From: Sandarakinorhabdus limnophila DSM 17366
Lineage (GTDB): Bacteria > Pseudomonadota > Alphaproteobacteria > Sphingomonadales > Sphingomonadaceae
DNA length: 64,000 nt
NCBI RefSeq assembly: GCF_000420765.1
Contig: NZ_ATVO01000003.1
Coordinates: 434,001-498,000 of the forward strand
Direction: 5' to 3'
Shown: positions 1 to 8,470 of the stretch, in pieces
Position numbering within the stretch: position 1 is the stretch's first letter
How the letters are laid out: the number at the start of each line of letters is the position of its first letter
The notes under the pieces: model-generated
What the model was told of the DNA's origin: nothing
The model's input: only the letters and a program-made list of their open reading frames with translations
Databases searched by the model: none
Made by a program: the position numbers and the translations under genes

Positions 1-2
1 GG

Positions 3-686
3 GACAAGCGCGAGTTCAAGAATCTCGATTCAACCGTTGAACTGGGCACCCGCAACATCAAGGTCGCGCTGCGCCGCCTGCGCCGCTTTGCCCGCGAAGG
101 CGCGGCGGATGAACTTGATCTGGATTCCACCATCCGCGGTACCGCCAAGCAGGGCTGGCTCGATATCGTCATGCGCCCGGAACGGCACAATGCGGTGAAA
201 TTGCTGCTGATGCTGGATATCGGCGGCTCGATGGATCCACACATCAAGCTGTGCGAGGAATTGTTCTCGGCCGCAAAATCCGAATTCAAGCACATGGAAT
301 TCTTCTATTTCCACAACTGCCCCTACGAAGCGGTGTGGAAGGACAACAAGCGCCGCTGGACCGAGCGGACGCCGATGATGGAGATCCTCCACAAATTCCC
401 ACATGATTACAAACTGGTGTTCGTTGGCGACGCCTCGATGAGCCCGTACGAAATCACCTATGCCGGCGGCAGCACCGAACATTGGAACGAGGAACCCGGT
501 GAGGCCTGGCTGCGCCGGATGACCGACGTCTATCACTCGTCGATCTGGCTGAATCCGATCCCGGAGAAACATTGGGAGAACGGCCAGTCGATCCGCATGA
601 TCAAGGAGATCATGCACGACCGCATGTATCCTCTCACCCTGGAAGGGCTGGATCGCGGCATGCGGGAACTGAGCCGCAAGAAATAA
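3..686 (+). CDS. VWA-domain protein, CoxE-like (5' partial)
   Basis: The frame is open from the left edge, so the N-terminus lies outside the window; 227 residues are visible. The visible part has a basic region, then a hydrophobic strand ending in DIGGSM (metal-site motif, with Gly where DxSxS usually has Ser), followed by an alternating alpha/beta von Willebrand A fold. The family is the CoxE-like VWA proteins, which usually pair with a MoxR-type AAA ATPase and act in metal-centre insertion or complex assembly. That partner would lie upstream, outside the window. A strong hairpin follows the stop. The VWA fold is fairly sure; the substrate is unknown. Confidence 0.8.
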   Translation, partial: DKREFKNLDSTVELGTRNIKVALRRLRRFAREGAADELDLDSTIRGTAKQGWLDIVMRPERHNAVKLLLMLDIGGSMDPHIKLCEELFSAAKSEFKHMEFFYFHNCPYEAVWKDNKRRWTERTPMMEILHKFPHDYKLVFVGDASMSPYEITYAGGSTEHWNEEPGEAWLRRMTDVYHSSIWLNPIPEKHWENGQSIRMIKEIMHDRMYPLTLEGLDRGMRELSRKK

Positions 687-711
687 GGGGCCGGCACAGC
701 GCCGGCCCCTT
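687..711. terminator. Bidirectional hairpin between convergent genes
   Basis: A perfect 9-bp stem, GGGGCCGGC paired with GCCGGCCCC around a 5-base loop (687-709), starts directly after the VWA stop and ends 8 bases before the stop of the convergent dehydrogenase gene. There is no long T tract on either side, so termination efficiency is uncertain. Confidence 0.65.
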
Positions 712-717
712 ACAATC

Positions 718-2850
718 TCACTTGCCGCCAGCGGCTTCCAGCGCCTGCAATTTCTTGGCCTGCTGGCCAACATAGCCACGCACGGCTTCCACCTGGGCCG
801 GCGTGTACCAGCGGCTGAAGGCGATCATCCCATTGGCCTTCAGTGCGCCGTCGTGAACAACGGCCTTCCACGCCGCTGCATCGGTGAGCACGCCCGAACG
901 CCGCAAATCAGGCAGAATGCCGGACGCATGGGCATCCGGGCCATGGCAGAAGGCGCAGTTGGCGCTGTAGATCTTACCGCCTTCAGCCACCTGTTCCGGC
1001 GTGAAGGCGTCGCTGGGCGGGTTGGCCGCCGCAAACACTGGCTCGGTCGCCTTGGGCAATGCACCCTTGCCGCCCAGCTTGAACACCAGCAGACGGCCAT
1101 TGCGGGCATCGCGCGGATCGTCAAAGGCGGCGGTCAACGGGAAGGCGCCGCCATAGCCGACCATGATCGCCACATATTGCTGGCCCTTCACGCTGTAGCT
1201 CACGGCCGGCGCGATGATGCCGGTCTGCGCCTTGAAGTTCCACAGCTTGGTGCCTGTGCTGGCGTTGAACGCCTGGAAATCGCCGGCGCCGTTGCCCTGG
1301 AACACCAGATTGCCCGCCGTCGCCAGGGTACCGCCATTCCACGGGCCATCATAGGTGATTTCCCACGCCGGCTTCTGCGCCACCGGATCCCAGGCGATCA
1401 GCTTGCCCTTCAGCGATGCCTTGATCGCCTTGAACTGGGCCCGATCATCGGGTATCGTACCAGGATCGATGGCGATGCCCAGGTTCCAGGCGCCTTCGCG
1501 GCGTTCAAAGCCTTCCTGATTCTGATAGAATTGCGGCATTTCCTGCGCCGGCAGATAGACCAGACCAGTGCGCGGGCTATAGCTCATCGGGTGCCAGTTG
1601 TGGGCGCCCAGCGGCGACGGCATCACCAGCGCACCGGCCTTGCGATAGCGCGCTTCCGGCACTTCGATCGGTCGGCCGGTCTTCATGTCAACGCCGGTGG
1701 TCCAGGTTTGCGTGGCAAAACCCTTGGCCGAAATCAGCTGACCATTGGCACGGTCGATCACGTAGAAAAAGCCATTCTTCGGCGCCTGCATCAGCACCTT
1801 GCGCGGTTTGCCTTCGATCATCAGCGTTGAAAGCATGATCGGCTGGGTGGCGGTATAATCCCAGGTTTCAGCGGGCGTGCCCTGATAGTGCCAGAGATAT
1901 TCGCCAGTATCCGGCTTCAGCGCCAGCACCGACGACAGGAAGAGATTGTCGCCCTTGCCGTCGGACCGGATCTCGTGGTTCCACGGGGAGCCGTTGCCAA
2001 CACCGATATAGAGCTGATCCAGTTCCTGATCATAGACGATGGCGTCCCAGGCGGTGCCGCCGCCGCCACCCTTCCAATATTCGCCCGACCATGTGGGCGC
2101 GACCTTGCCGGCCATGATGCTGTCAGACACTTCGCCATCGGGGCCGTTGGCCGGGTTGCCGGGCACCGTGAAGAAACGCCACTTCTTCTTGCCGGTCATC
2201 GCGTCATAGGCGGTCACATAGCCGCGCACGCCGAGTTCGCCGCCGCCGTTACCGATCACCACCAGCCCCTTCATCACGCGCGGTGCGCCGGTGATGGTGT
2301 AGGGCTTGGCGCTATCGGTGAAGGTTTGCGTGGACCATTTCACCTTGCCGGTGTTGGCATCCAGCGCGATCAGCCGGCCATCGAGCGCAGCGACATACAC
2401 CAGCCCGCCCCACACCGCGACGCCGCGATTGACGACATCGCAGCAGGCGCTGTGCCCGCGCGCCTTGTCCACCTTGGGATCATAACGCCACTTCACCTTG
2501 CCGGTGACGGCATCCAGCGCCATCACGTTCGACCATGATGTCGTGGTGTACATGGTACCATCCACCACGATCGGCGTGGCTTCCTGGCCACGATTGGTGG
2601 GCAGATCGGCGTACCAGGCGAGGCCCAGTTGCTTCACGTTATCGGCGTTGATCTGGTTCAGATCGGCAAAGCGCTGTTCGGCATAGGTGCCGCCGTGCGT
2701 CATCCAGTTGCCCGGCTCGCTGCGGGCGTTCATCAGCCGCTGCGCATCCACACCGCGCACGCCGCTGCCCGGTCCGCCAGACACAACCGCGACCGCGCCT
2801 GCCAAAGCCCAAATACTGGCCCCAGCCATCAGCAACAGCGCACGCTTCAT
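718..2850 (-). CDS. PQQ-dependent quinohemoprotein alcohol dehydrogenase
   Basis: A 710-residue periplasmic dehydrogenase that would oxidise primary alcohols with PQQ and pass electrons to its own haem c. It has an N-terminal signal peptide (about 1-25), an eight-bladed beta-propeller with repeated DxxTGxxxW motifs, the adjacent-cysteine pair C136-C137 diagnostic of these enzymes, the catalytic-Asp motif WDY at 330-332, and a C-terminal cytochrome c domain with CAFCH at 632-636 and a likely axial Met675. The residue two after the catalytic Asp is Thr, not Asp as in lanthanide-dependent enzymes, so calcium is the likelier metal. A GGGGAG ribosome site precedes the ATG. No PQQ synthesis or partner cytochrome genes are in view. 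Confidence 0.92.
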   Translation of the reverse strand: MKRALLLMAGASIWALAGAVAVVSGGPGSGVRGVDAQRLMNARSEPGNWMTHGGTYAEQRFADLNQINADNVKQLGLAWYADLPTNRGQEATPIVVDGTMYTTTSWSNVMALDAVTGKVKWRYDPKVDKARGHSACCDVVNRGVAVWGGLVYVAALDGRLIALDANTGKVKWSTQTFTDSAKPYTITGAPRVMKGLVVIGNGGGELGVRGYVTAYDAMTGKKKWRFFTVPGNPANGPDGEVSDSIMAGKVAPTWSGEYWKGGGGGTAWDAIVYDQELDQLYIGVGNGSPWNHEIRSDGKGDNLFLSSVLALKPDTGEYLWHYQGTPAETWDYTATQPIMLSTLMIEGKPRKVLMQAPKNGFFYVIDRANGQLISAKGFATQTWTTGVDMKTGRPIEVPEARYRKAGALVMPSPLGAHNWHPMSYSPRTGLVYLPAQEMPQFYQNQEGFERREGAWNLGIAIDPGTIPDDRAQFKAIKASLKGKLIAWDPVAQKPAWEITYDGPWNGGTLATAGNLVFQGNGAGDFQAFNASTGTKLWNFKAQTGIIAPAVSYSVKGQQYVAIMVGYGGAFPLTAAFDDPRDARNGRLLVFKLGGKGALPKATEPVFAAANPPSDAFTPEQVAEGGKIYSANCAFCHGPDAHASGILPDLRRSGVLTDAAAWKAVVHDGALKANGMIAFSRWYTPAQVEAVRGYVGQQAKKLQALEAAGGK

Positions 2851-2948
2851 TTCATTCTCCCCATCTTCTGTCTTGGCGGCAGACTATCCGCCCCCAGAGG
2901 GGATGCAAGCTGGATTTCCTCGCAGGGCCGTCGTCGCGGCCGGAAGCG

Positions 2949-3200
2949 TCAGTTCGAAGTCGACGGCGGCGTTGGCCGGGCGGTTGCCGGCACAGACGGC
3001 TTGGCCTTTTCAGCCGGCACCGGCGCAACGGGCGCACCAGCCTCCCCCTCCTGCTTGCGCTTGGCGTTTTCCGCCATTTCGCGCGCGTGCTTGGCCTTCA
3101 TCTGCTGCAAATACACCACATCGGCATGGCGTTGCGCCAACACCGGAGTTGCGAGCAGGGCGGCAGCAGCCAGAGTGGTTGCGATCAGACAGACACGCAT
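2949..3200 (-). CDS. Small secreted protein, charged, unknown function
   Basis: About 83 residues. The chosen ATG gives a clean signal peptide (MRVCLIATTLAAAALLATPVLAQ region, cleavage after AQ), with GGAACGAG upstream as a plausible ribosome site; an in-frame ATG four codons earlier is an alternative. The mature part is a short Lys/Glu/Ala-rich helix (KAKHAREMAENAKRKQ) followed by a low-complexity Pro/Ala tail. I recognise no family. It lies 98 bases upstream of the quinohemoprotein gene on the same strand, so cotranscription is possible. Confidence 0.5.
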   Translation of the reverse strand: MRVCLIATTLAAAALLATPVLAQRHADVVYLQQMKAKHAREMAENAKRKQEGEAGAPVAPVPAEKAKPSVPATARPTPPSTSN

Positions 3201-3372
3201 GGCTCGTTCCATCGTTGCTAACATTACGCCATCGTAATTAATGCAAACCGGTGCGTTTTTCAAGTCAAACGGACGCAATCCATCCCAAAATCACACAAAA
3301 CGGGCCAGAAAATGCCGATTCCTCTCCAGGAAACGGGTAAATGGCGCCAATCAGTGCTTTATCGGTCCCTGT

Positions 3373-3552
3373 TCAGCCCGGCAGTTGCGGTGGCGGAAAG
3401 GCGGCAATGAAGGCGTTGAACGCCACCACGAAGGCGGCGATGATCATCAGCAGCGCCTTGGTGCGGTTGCCGCCCGGTTGCCGCAAAAGCCACAGGCCAC
3501 CGATCAGCAACGCCATGGCCGCCACCAACGCCAAACCGGAAAGCGGATTCAC
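3373..3552 (-). CDS. Small two-helix membrane protein downstream of glpK
   Basis: The GTG start overlaps the glpK stop in a GTGA arrangement, giving a 59-residue protein translationally coupled to glycerol kinase. It has two hydrophobic stretches, about 5-22 and 32-52, joined by a short basic loop (RQPGGNRTK), and a proline-rich C-terminus. I do not recognise the family. The overlap argues that it is a real gene cotranscribed with glpK. A role in glycerol uptake is only a guess; it is far too short for a GlpF facilitator. Confidence 0.5.
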   Translation of the reverse strand: MNPLSGLALVAAMALLIGGLWLLRQPGGNRTKALLMIIAAFVVAFNAFIAAFPPPQLPG

Positions 3553-5024
3553 GCCAGCACCTTGGCAACAGCGGCCTGCCATTGTGCCCGCCGCGCACTG
3601 CGGGTGGCGCCATCGGTGGCCGGGTGAAAGCGCACATCCGCCGCGGCCATTGCGGCGGCGGCCGCCAGATCGGCAAAAATCCCGGCCCCCACTCCGGCCA
3701 GCATCGCTGCGCCCATCGCCGTGGTTTCGATCACGCGCGGTCGTTCCACCACCACGCCCAGGCTGTCAGCCAGATCCTGGCACAGCCAGTTGTTGGCGAC
3801 CATTCCGCCGTCCACCCGCAGCATCGCGGCCGGCACACCATCGGCGGCGAGTGCATCAACCAGATCGGCGGTCTGCTGGCCCTGCGCTTCCAGCGCGGCG
3901 CGCACCACGTGCGCCCGGGTGGTGCCGCCCGACAGCCCGCAGATCACCCCGCGCGCATCCGGTTCCCAATAGGGCGCGCCCAGCCCGGCCAGCGCCGGCA
4001 CGAAGCTCACCCCGCCATTGTCCGGCACGCTCTGCGCCAGGGCCTCGCTCTCGGCGCTGGTGGCGATGATGCCCAGCCCGTCACGCAGCCATTGCACGGC
4101 CGAACCCGCCACGAAAATCGCGCCTTCCAGCGCATAGGCGGGCTTGCCGTCCAGCCGCCACGCTACCGTGGCGAGCAGGCGATTGCGGGAGACCGGCGGC
4201 TCTGCCCCGGCATGGGCGAGCAGGAAACAGCCGGTGCCATAGGTGGCCTTCAGCATGCCGGCCGACAGACAGGCCTGGCCAATGGCAGCCGCCTGCTGAT
4301 CGCCCGCTGCACCGGTGATCGGGATCGTGCGGCCCAGCAGCGTGGTTTCGGCAAGCGCCCCGGCGCAATCGACAATGGCGGGCAGCGCAGCCTTGGGCAC
4401 GCCCAGCATCGCGATCAGTTCATCGTCCCATTCGCAGGTCGCCAGATCCATCAGCAGCGTGCGGCTGGCGTTGGTGGCGTCGGTCACGTGCGTGCTGCCG
4501 CCCGAAAGATGCCAGATCAGCCAGCTTTCCACCGTGCCCACGGCCAGCCGGCCATCGCGCGCGGCGTCGGCCACCATCGGCCAGTTGTCGAGCGCCCAGC
4601 GGAACTTGGTGCCGGAAAAATAGGGATCGAGCAAAAGCCCGGTCTTGGCCTGCACCTTGGCTTCCAGGCCCGGATCGGCCGCCTTCAGCCCGGCGCAATA
4701 ATCGGCGGTGCGGCGATCCTGCCAGACGATGGCGCGGGCCAGCGGCTCGCCGGTGGTGCGATCCCAGAAACAGATGGTCTCGCGCTGGTTGGTGATGCCG
4801 ATGGCAGCGATGCGTTCCGCGCCCACGGCGGCGGCCACTTCTTCCAGGCAGGCCTGCGACATGTCGCGGATTTCGGCCGGGTCATGCTCCACCCAGCCGC
4901 TGGCCGGGTAATGCTGGGTCATCGGGCGCCCCGCGCTGGCGACGATCTCGCCGGTGGTGGTGAAGGCAATCGCCCTTGTGGAGGTGGTGCCGGCATCGAG
5001 CACGAGGATGAGTTGATCAGTCAT
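3549..5024 (-). CDS. glpK: Glycerol kinase
   Basis: A 491-residue FGGY-family kinase that phosphorylates glycerol to glycerol-3-phosphate, slightly shorter than the usual ~500. The N-terminus carries the phosphate-1 loop DAGTTSTR; QRET and the aromatic/Asp residues of the glycerol pocket follow, and the second ATPase lobe has GTGCF and GGMVAN motifs. It is divergent from glpD with only 42 bases between the starts, so both promoters must lie in or overlap that gap. Together they feed glycerol into dihydroxyacetone phosphate. No glpF or repressor gene is in view. Confidence 0.95.
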   Translation of the reverse strand: MTDQLILVLDAGTTSTRAIAFTTTGEIVASAGRPMTQHYPASGWVEHDPAEIRDMSQACLEEVAAAVGAERIAAIGITNQRETICFWDRTTGEPLARAIVWQDRRTADYCAGLKAADPGLEAKVQAKTGLLLDPYFSGTKFRWALDNWPMVADAARDGRLAVGTVESWLIWHLSGGSTHVTDATNASRTLLMDLATCEWDDELIAMLGVPKAALPAIVDCAGALAETTLLGRTIPITGAAGDQQAAAIGQACLSAGMLKATYGTGCFLLAHAGAEPPVSRNRLLATVAWRLDGKPAYALEGAIFVAGSAVQWLRDGLGIIATSAESEALAQSVPDNGGVSFVPALAGLGAPYWEPDARGVICGLSGGTTRAHVVRAALEAQGQQTADLVDALAADGVPAAMLRVDGGMVANNWLCQDLADSLGVVVERPRVIETTAMGAAMLAGVGAGIFADLAAAAAMAAADVRFHPATDGATRSARRAQWQAAVAKVLA

Positions 5025-5066
5025 GTCGCCTTTTCTATGGCGGCAAACGCCGTTAGGGAAGCACTT

Positions 5067-6602
5067 GTGAACGTGCCCTCCCAGCCTTTCGATCTTGCCA
5101 TCATCGGCGCCGGCATCAACGGCGCCGGCATTGCCCGCGATGCCGCCGGGCGCGGGCTTTCCGTGGCCATTCTCGATGCCAGCGATGTCGGCGGCGCAAC
5201 CTCGTCAGCCTCCACCAAGCTGATCCACGGCGGCCTGCGCTATCTTGAATATTATGCCTTTGGCCTGGTGCGAAAGGCGCTGGCCGAACGCGAAGTGCTG
5301 CTCGATATCGCGCCGCACATCACGTGGCCGCAGCCGTTCGTGTTGCCCCATGCCGAAGGGATGCGCCCGGTGTGGATGCTGCGGCTGGGCACCTTCCTTT
5401 ATGATCATCTCGCCCGGCGCGAGGTGGTGCCGGGTTCGGCGCGCATCGATCTGCGCAGCGAACGCGCCGGCCGCGCGCTTGATACGCGCTATCGCACCGC
5501 CTTCCGCTACTGGGATGGCTGGGTGGACGATGCCCGGCTGGTGGTCGAAAACCTGAAGGATGCCGCCGCGCGCGGGGCAACCGTGCTGCCGCGCACGCCG
5601 GTGGCGCGGGCCGAACGCGTGGATGGCCTGTGGCAGCTCAGCCTCGCCGATGGCCGCAGCATCACCGCCCACCGGCTGATCAACGCCGCCGGGCCGTGGG
5701 CGGAAGATGTTGCCCGCCGCGTGATGGGCCTGAACGACGCGCCGCCCCTGCGGCTGGTGCAAGGCAGCCACATCATCACCCGCCGCGTGCATCTGGGCCG
5801 CGATGCCTTCATGCTGCAGCAGCCCGATGGCCGCATCATCTTCATCATCCCCTATGAGCAGGATTATTCGCTGATCGGCACCACCGAAGGCGATGTGCAG
5901 CGGCCCGAAGATGCTAAGGTTAGTGATACGGAGGTGGAGTATCTCCTGTCCGCCGCCAACCGCTATCTCGCCCGGCCGCTGACGCCCGATGACGTGGTGC
6001 ATCGCTTTGTCGGCGTACGCCCGTTGATCCTGGAAAGCGGCAAGGACGGCCCAGAAAGCGCTCGGGAAACCACCCGCGATTACCGCCTTGTTGAACATCC
6101 GGGGCTAGATGCGATGACCATCGTCGGCGGCAAGATCACCACCTACCGCGTGCTCGCCGAAGACGTGATGGCCCGCATCGCGCCCAAGTCAGAAAGCTGG
6201 ACCGGCAAAGCCCCCCTGCCCGGCGGCGCCATCGACCGCGCCAAGGGCGAACATGGCCAGGCCGCCTTCAAGCGCTGGCTGGAGCAGTTGCAGGCGCGTG
6301 AGGCCAATTATGATCCCAAGTTGGTCAAGCGGCTGGCCATGACCATCGGTGCGCCAGCGACCGATCTGCTGGCGGGCGGGTTGGGCCGCAACTTCGGCGG
6401 CGTGTTCGAAGCCGAACTCGATTATTTCAAGGCCAATGAATGGGCGCAGTCCAGCGCCGACGTGCTGTGGCGCCGCACCAAGCTGGGCTTGCACCTTGAT
6501 GGCGCCGCCCAAGCCGAGGTTGCCCGCTGGTTCGGCGAAACCCCCGCCGATGTCCGCGAAATACCCGCTGGCCACCGTTTCGCCCGCCCCGGGGTTGACT
6601 GA
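5067..6602 (+). CDS. glpD: FAD-dependent glycerol-3-phosphate dehydrogenase
   Basis: A 511-residue aerobic GlpD that oxidises glycerol-3-phosphate to dihydroxyacetone phosphate at the inner membrane and reduces quinone. The GTG start is chosen because AGGGAAG sits five bases upstream and because the protein then opens directly into the FAD-binding strand with GAGING at 14-19. Next comes the family signature around STKLIHGGLRYLEYY. The open frame runs far upstream of this start, but that part is antisense to glpK and not coding. Adjacent and divergent to glpK. Confidence 0.93.
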   Translation: MNVPSQPFDLAIIGAGINGAGIARDAAGRGLSVAILDASDVGGATSSASTKLIHGGLRYLEYYAFGLVRKALAEREVLLDIAPHITWPQPFVLPHAEGMRPVWMLRLGTFLYDHLARREVVPGSARIDLRSERAGRALDTRYRTAFRYWDGWVDDARLVVENLKDAAARGATVLPRTPVARAERVDGLWQLSLADGRSITAHRLINAAGPWAEDVARRVMGLNDAPPLRLVQGSHIITRRVHLGRDAFMLQQPDGRIIFIIPYEQDYSLIGTTEGDVQRPEDAKVSDTEVEYLLSAANRYLARPLTPDDVVHRFVGVRPLILESGKDGPESARETTRDYRLVEHPGLDAMTIVGGKITTYRVLAEDVMARIAPKSESWTGKAPLPGGAIDRAKGEHGQAAFKRWLEQLQAREANYDPKLVKRLAMTIGAPATDLLAGGLGRNFGGVFEAELDYFKANEWAQSSADVLWRRTKLGLHLDGAAQAEVARWFGETPADVREIPAGHRFARPGVD

Positions 6603-6812
6603 AACCACCGGGATTGCGCTGGCGCAGCGACCAGCCGGCCAAGCATTTTCCAATGTGCCAGACACACTGAGCAGCGGGTGCGAATGCGGCTAGACTGGTG
6701 CATTGCATTGCCGTTCTATTCTGTCGGAATATTTTACACTTCATTAAGAGCCGAAAGAGGTGGCCCAAGTGATCGGCCTGATCTGTCGTGCTTTTTTTCT
6801 CACTGCACAGGA

Positions 6813-6829
6813 TGGCATGTTAATTGCAT
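6813..6829 (+). promoter_or_regulatory. Candidate sigma-54 promoter (-24/-12)
   Basis: TGGCATG-N4-TTGCAT lies 48 bases before the PEP-CTERM start. The GG (6814-6815) and GC (6826-6827) are exactly 10 bases apart, as RpoN holoenzyme requires; the consensus is TGGCACG-N4-TTGCW. The start site would fall near 6838-6840. A 7-bp direct repeat, TCTGTCG, at 6720-6726 and 6782-6788 could hold activator sites, but this is weak. The rest of the 274-base gap after glpD has no gene. Confidence 0.6.
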
Positions 6830-6876
6830 ATCAACTTATTGTTCATCAGCGGGATGAGCAATCGAGGGGTATGACC

Positions 6877-7503
6877 ATGTCCAAGTTGATTCGAATTCTA
6901 TGTGCCGCCGCTGCCTTGGCGGTACCGCAAATGGCCAGTGCTGCCGTTTCGGTGGGTGGCTTCTCTTTCGACAACAACGCCTTTGTCGACGTACTCAACA
7001 GCTCGTCGGGCAGTTTCTCGGTTTCGGGCGGCACGCTGTCCACCGTGGTGACCGACACCGATCCCGGCACCTTCGCCTTTTCCTTCAGCCAGGGCGCCTT
7101 CCTCGACCTGGGCTTCACCGATAATGTGGCGGTCAACGGCGCCGGCAATGATATCGTTCTGTTCGAACTGGGCGCGCCCGATCGCTGGCTGGTGACGATC
7201 AATGGCATTTCCAGCCAATGCCAGTCGGCCGGTACCGGCTTCAGTGCGGTTGGCTTCCAGCTCAATGCCTGCGGGCTCGATCTGTCGACATTCGGCATTG
7301 CCAGTGGCGGCACAGTCTCCTCGCTGCGGCTGGGCTTCCTCACCAACAACCAAACCATTGCGTCCACGTCGCTGGTTGGCGCGCTCAACCCGCAAGCAGT
7401 GGGTGGGGCGATTCCGGAACCGGCCACCTGGGCAATGCTGCTCACCGGCTTTGGCCTGGTGGGTGCCACCATGCGCCGCCGGGCAGCGGCGACCGCCGCC
7501 TGA
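6877..7503 (+). CDS. PEPxxWA-CTERM sorted exported protein
   Basis: A 208-residue secreted protein. The second of two close ATGs is chosen because GAGGGG lies seven bases upstream and the signal peptide (about 1-22, ending MASA) then has the right form. The mature part is a Ser/Gly/Asp-rich beta-type domain with two cysteines. The C-terminus (180-208) has the tripartite sorting signal: PEPATWA, a hydrophobic helix and an Arg cluster. Such proteins are cut and processed by an exosortase at the inner membrane and are usually tied to exopolysaccharide or biofilm matrix. No exosortase is in the window. A sigma-54-like promoter precedes it. Confidence 0.88.
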   Translation: MSKLIRILCAAAALAVPQMASAAVSVGGFSFDNNAFVDVLNSSSGSFSVSGGTLSTVVTDTDPGTFAFSFSQGAFLDLGFTDNVAVNGAGNDIVLFELGAPDRWLVTINGISSQCQSAGTGFSAVGFQLNACGLDLSTFGIASGGTVSSLRLGFLTNNQTIASTSLVGALNPQAVGGAIPEPATWAMLLTGFGLVGATMRRRAAATAA

Positions 7504-7540
7504 GCAAGCTGCTGCTCTGACGCCAGATCACGCTGGCCGC

Positions 7541-7578
7541 GCCGGCAATGGCAGCAAACGTTTGTTGCCACTGCCGGC
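7541..7578 (+). terminator. 38-base near-palindrome after the PEP-CTERM gene
   Basis: Two abutting 19-base arms (7541-7559 and 7560-7578) are complementary except for one A-C mismatch and one G-U wobble. The element begins 37 bases after the stop. No T run follows, so it is either a weak terminator or a 3' stabiliser of the mRNA. The remaining gap to 7705 shows nothing else. Confidence 0.5.
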
Positions 7579-7705
7579 GCAGCTGCATTGTCGTTGCAGA
7601 CCACGCCGACGGGATCAGCATTGATCCCTAATTGCCGCTGATCCACTGCTGGGGCAGCATCCCCTTAAACGACCGGCGCCTATCGTCGGCAGTTTGGGGG
7701 ATGCG

Positions 7706-8470
7706 ATGATGTCGGCGGGGCAAGCGAAGGCCGTGCCTGTCACGATCAGGAATCGGCTGGCGTGGTCCGATCTCAGCGCCGCGCTCGCTGCGGGCTGGGC
7801 CGATTATCGCGCCGCACCGCTGTTCGGTCTGTTCTTTGCCGGCATCTACGTGGCCGCCGGGCTGGCGCTGGCCTGGGCCCTGGCGACGCAAAGCGCCGTG
7901 GCGTGGCTGGTGCCGGCCGCCGCCGGGTTTCCGCTGCTGGCGCCCTTCTGCGCCGTTGGCCTCTATGAAGTCAGCCGCTGCCGCGAAGCGCTGCAACCGC
8001 TGCGCTGGGGCGGGGTGCTCGGCGCGCTCAGGGGCCGCGGCGACGATCAGATCCTTTCGATGGGCGTCATCATCTTCGTGGCGTTCGGCTTCTGGCTGAT
8101 GATCGCCCACGCCATCTTTGCCATCTTCCAGGCCGACAGCGGGACCGACAGTCTGGCCTTCCTTCTCACCAGCACCGGCATCGTAATGCTGGCCTTCGGC
8201 AGTGCGATCGGTGCGTTGTTGGCTCTGGGCTTCTATGCCGTCACCGTGGTCAGCCTGCCGATGCTGGTTGATCGCGACGTCGATTTCATGACGGCGGTCA
8301 TCGCCAGCCTCGCCAGCGTGCGCGACAATGGCGCGGTCCTGCTGGGCTGGGCCGTGCTGGTCGCCGCCGCGCTGTTCCTCGCCATGCTGCCAGCCTTTCT
8401 GGGCCTGCTGGTGGTGCTGCCGGTGTTGGGCCACGCCACCTGGCACCTGTATCGCCGGCTGGTGGCCTAG
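7706..8470 (+). CDS. DUF2189 multi-pass membrane protein
   Basis: A 254-residue integral membrane protein with about six hydrophobic segments. The pattern fits DUF2189: a soluble N-terminal start, a first pair of helices with Gly-Ala-Pro-Leu-Phe-Gly motifs, an arginine-rich cytoplasmic loop (residues ~95-113), later helices, and the conserved loop with [15 protein letters not shown]. The function of the family is not known. The start is the ATG after a GGGGG tract; an ATG one codon later is equally possible. Its stop shares the bases CTAG with the stop of the convergent dehydratase. Confidence 0.8.
   Translation: MMSAGQAKAVPVTIRNRLAWSDLSAALAAGWADYRAAPLFGLFFAGIYVAAGLALAWALATQSAVAWLVPAAAGFPLLAPFCAVGLYEVSRCREALQPLRWGGVLGALRGRGDDQILSMGVIIFVAFGFWLMIAHAIFAIFQADSGTDSLAFLLTSTGIVMLAFGSAIGALLALGFYAVTVVSLPMLVDRDVDFMTAVIASLASVRDNGAVLLGWAVLVAAALFLAMLPAFLGLLVVLPVLGHATWHLYRRLVA

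Noticed and set aside
3582-5066. Long in-frame extension upstream of glpD
   Set aside because: It is antisense to glpK. The GTG at 5067 has a ribosome site and leads directly into the FAD-binding strand.
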